A DNA stretch of 64,000 bases from Bedellia somnulentella. Lineage: Eukaryota; Arthropoda; Insecta; Lepidoptera; Bedelliidae. Below, piece by piece: positions 58,601 through 61,600 of the stretch. Location: the NCBI GenBank assembly GCA_963576735.1, contig OY755178.1, positions 1 through 64,000 of the forward strand. Reading direction: 5' to 3'. The translations under genes were made by a program, and so were the position numbers. Positions within the stretch are counted from its first letter, which is position 1. Each line of letters begins with the position of its first letter. The notes beneath the pieces were generated by a model that was given only the letters and a program-made list of their open reading frames with translations, made no database searches and had not been told where the DNA came from.

Positions 58601-61600
58601 ATGAGACCTACTTAATTCTGATTGGAGTCTATCGTTGTTATATTGATACTCAGACCAATAAGCTTCTAATATTTCGAGTCGCTTTTTAAAATAATCTGTT
58701 GTCTTTCTATCTGCCGAGTCCTTTTTGATATTAATGCCCACTTTCTTCATCTCATTCCACAGTTGATTCTGCGTCTCGTAGATTGCCTTGCCTTCCATTT
58801 TGATAAAGAGAAAAATAAAAGATAATTGGAAAGATCTTACTTGTTGATGTAGAGCTTGAACTGGAAGCCTAGGCCGCTTGGATACTTTGTATGGAGACCT
58901 CACTCGCGAACGAAATTTCCAAAACTATTAACACAATTTTCTTTTTTCACTCGCGACTAGACCCCGCATACGAAAACGTTCGAAGGACCACTATGTTCGG
59001 GGTATATCCGAACCAATGATATTGATATTAAATGATAGAAGATTATACGAATCACAACTATTTATTGATAATGATACTTAGTGCTAAATGATAAATGATA
59101 TATATAAATGATACGTACAACCGCGAAGCAAGTCTACAGTGCACTATCCGATTTACTCGCGATTGAGTAAAGTGCTGACTGTTACTTATTGTTCGGTGTT
59201 TGCACCGAACAGATTGGTAGACTAATAACGTCTTACATAATATCCAGGGGCAGTTCGATACAAGTGGTTCTACGTAAGCGTATTCATGATATAAGAGGCG
59301 AATCTTTATCTTTGCAAGACGACCTTAAAATGAAGCTCTACTAGACAGTAAAACGGAGTCTTAGGTCATTCTTTAACCAAAATTTTTAAATTTATTTACA
59401 ACAATATAGTTCGCTATACATATACACCAGTTTAATAATTTTTATTATCACTAGATTGTAAAACTTTTTATTATTTTGGGTCAGCTGTGAATGTTATGTG
59501 ATAAGAATAATTTCCCACAAAACTAAATAAATGAGATAAAAAAAGGTGAAAGCATCCTCACGTAGGTTCAACACTAGGCAGTAAGATCATATCAGTCCGC
59601 GGATGTGGTTCGGGCCGCTCCAATCCGGTCCGTTCGTGTTCGGTTCGATCCGACTCGGTCCGTTCCAGCTCGCGGTCCGCTTCGCGCGATGCCAACTTCC
59701 ACGATGAGGACATTTCTGGAGACGAGTTGGAACGACGGACTGGGTGGCGGCATTTGCCCTGTAACAGCAAACCATTATTATTTATTTGGTTACGAAATTT
59801 GGCACTTCGGTCTGAGAAGTGAAGCGGGTGAAAAATATAATTAAGCATTTAAAATCAGTCTTGTAATCCATTAGCAATATGTTTTGACTGTTATTGCGTA
59901 CATAATTTAACTCGACTTGTAACGACCGATAAAAGATCCACTCTGAAAAAAATTGAGAGATTACTTGCCGTGTAGTGTCGGCTTAGAATAATACTACCTC
60001 ATTCCTACCCGTGGGTGATCGTAAGAGGCGACTAAGGGTATAGGGGCTTTTTAAGTGATTTTAGGCGATGTGGTTGGAGACCCGTCACCAAAGACATTTA
60101 TTTAAACCATCTTCTCCCCAATCAACTTCCAAAAGTGGCTGAGGAATTTCTCATTCCAAAGCTCTGGCTACCCCGTTAAAGGATTTATAACCATGCGTAT
60201 ATGTATGTAAGTATGTATTGTATATCTTTAATATTCGGGAATCACTAGATGATATGCATCCAGTATATCCATAGAAGGTTTTTGCCGTGTAGTGCCGGCT
60301 TAGAATGTCGCTACCCCTTTCTACCCACGGGTGTCGTATGAGGCGACTAAGGGTATTGGGGCTTTTACTGGATTTTTGGGCGATGCGGTTGGAGACCCAT
60401 CACCAAAAACCTTTATTCTTACCATCTTTTCCCCACTCAACTTCCAAAAGTGGCTGAGGAATTTATATTTCCTCAGCTCTGGTTACCCCTTCTAGGGAAA
60501 TATATCCGTGAGTATATGTATGTATGTATATCCACAGAAGAACCAGTGAAACTGGCAGATCTCCTAGATTTGCGGATCATAAGTGGCAATAACTAGAAAA
60601 TCCGCTTAGATACAAATCTGTAGCTACCGTGGATTGTTTCGCAAATATTAACATTCTTTCTTTCAAAACTTGGGAAACATAAGATAAAATACCCATGGCC
60701 GGTGGGGTTCTATAAAGGTTTCTAAAGTAGCGTTGTCTTGGCTACATACATACTCAATTACTCACGGCTATAATTTTCTAGAAGGGGTAGCCAGAGCCAA
60801 GGAATTATAGTTCCTCAGCCACTTTTGGAAGTTGAGTGGGGAAAAGGCGGTAAAATAAAGGTTTTTGGTGATGGGTCTCCAACCGCATCGCCCAAAAATC
60901 CAATAAAAGCCCCAATACTCTTAGTCGCCTCTTACGACACCCGTGGGTAGAAAGGGGTAGCGACATTCTAAGCCGGCACTACACGGCAACTACTACTAGC
61001 CGGTCTTGGCTACTAGCTTATAATTGCTGCAGCCCAAAATGCGCTGGCTGAGTGTCAAATTGCAGGCGTGCTTATGTCACATTGGAGGCGTAGTTTGATA
61101 CATACAATTGTGCAAACCATATTTTGAAAAAATGTGAATATAAAAAGTTTCTTTGTTGCTTCTTCTCTTTACGAACACCATCCAAAGCAACGGATTAATG
61201 ATGCATTATATTTATTATGTATGTAAATGATAGTTTTTAACTTAATTTTGAAAAATAAACTTTTTGTTTTTTTTTACCTCAGTCCGCAGCGGCGAGCCGG
61301 GTATGTTTATAGGTGACGTGTGGGAGTGCGCGCCGCTGCTGCTCGATTCGCGGGAACTCCTGTATAGTTATGATAGGATTTAGTGGGGATATTGTAATTA
61401 TATTATATTGAAATGTTATGTGAAGAGAGCTCAAGGTGAGTTTGATGCTAATATTGATATAGTAAATAAATATATGGACATATTATACACAGGTTAAGCT
61501 AGCCCCAAACTTAATAAACTTGTATTATGGGATACTAACTCAACGATATATTGTAATATATAAAACCTTACCTGTAAATATTGTTAATCCGTTTTATTAT

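Larger units (their letters stand above)
48364..59211 (-). mobile_element. BEL/Pao retrotransposon with env-like gene, near complete
   Basis: Two 218-bp LTRs (48364-48581 and 58994-59211), identical by eye, start TGTTCGGGG and end CACCGAACA. GATTG flanks both sides (48359-48363 and 59212-59216), the 5-bp target duplication expected for this class. A primer-binding-site-like TGGTCCTTCGAACG follows the 5' LTR on -. It lies in a Tsc2 intron in sense orientation. Identical LTRs imply a recent insertion. The env-like region is interrupted by the gypsy derivative 50528-53079. Confidence 0.93.
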
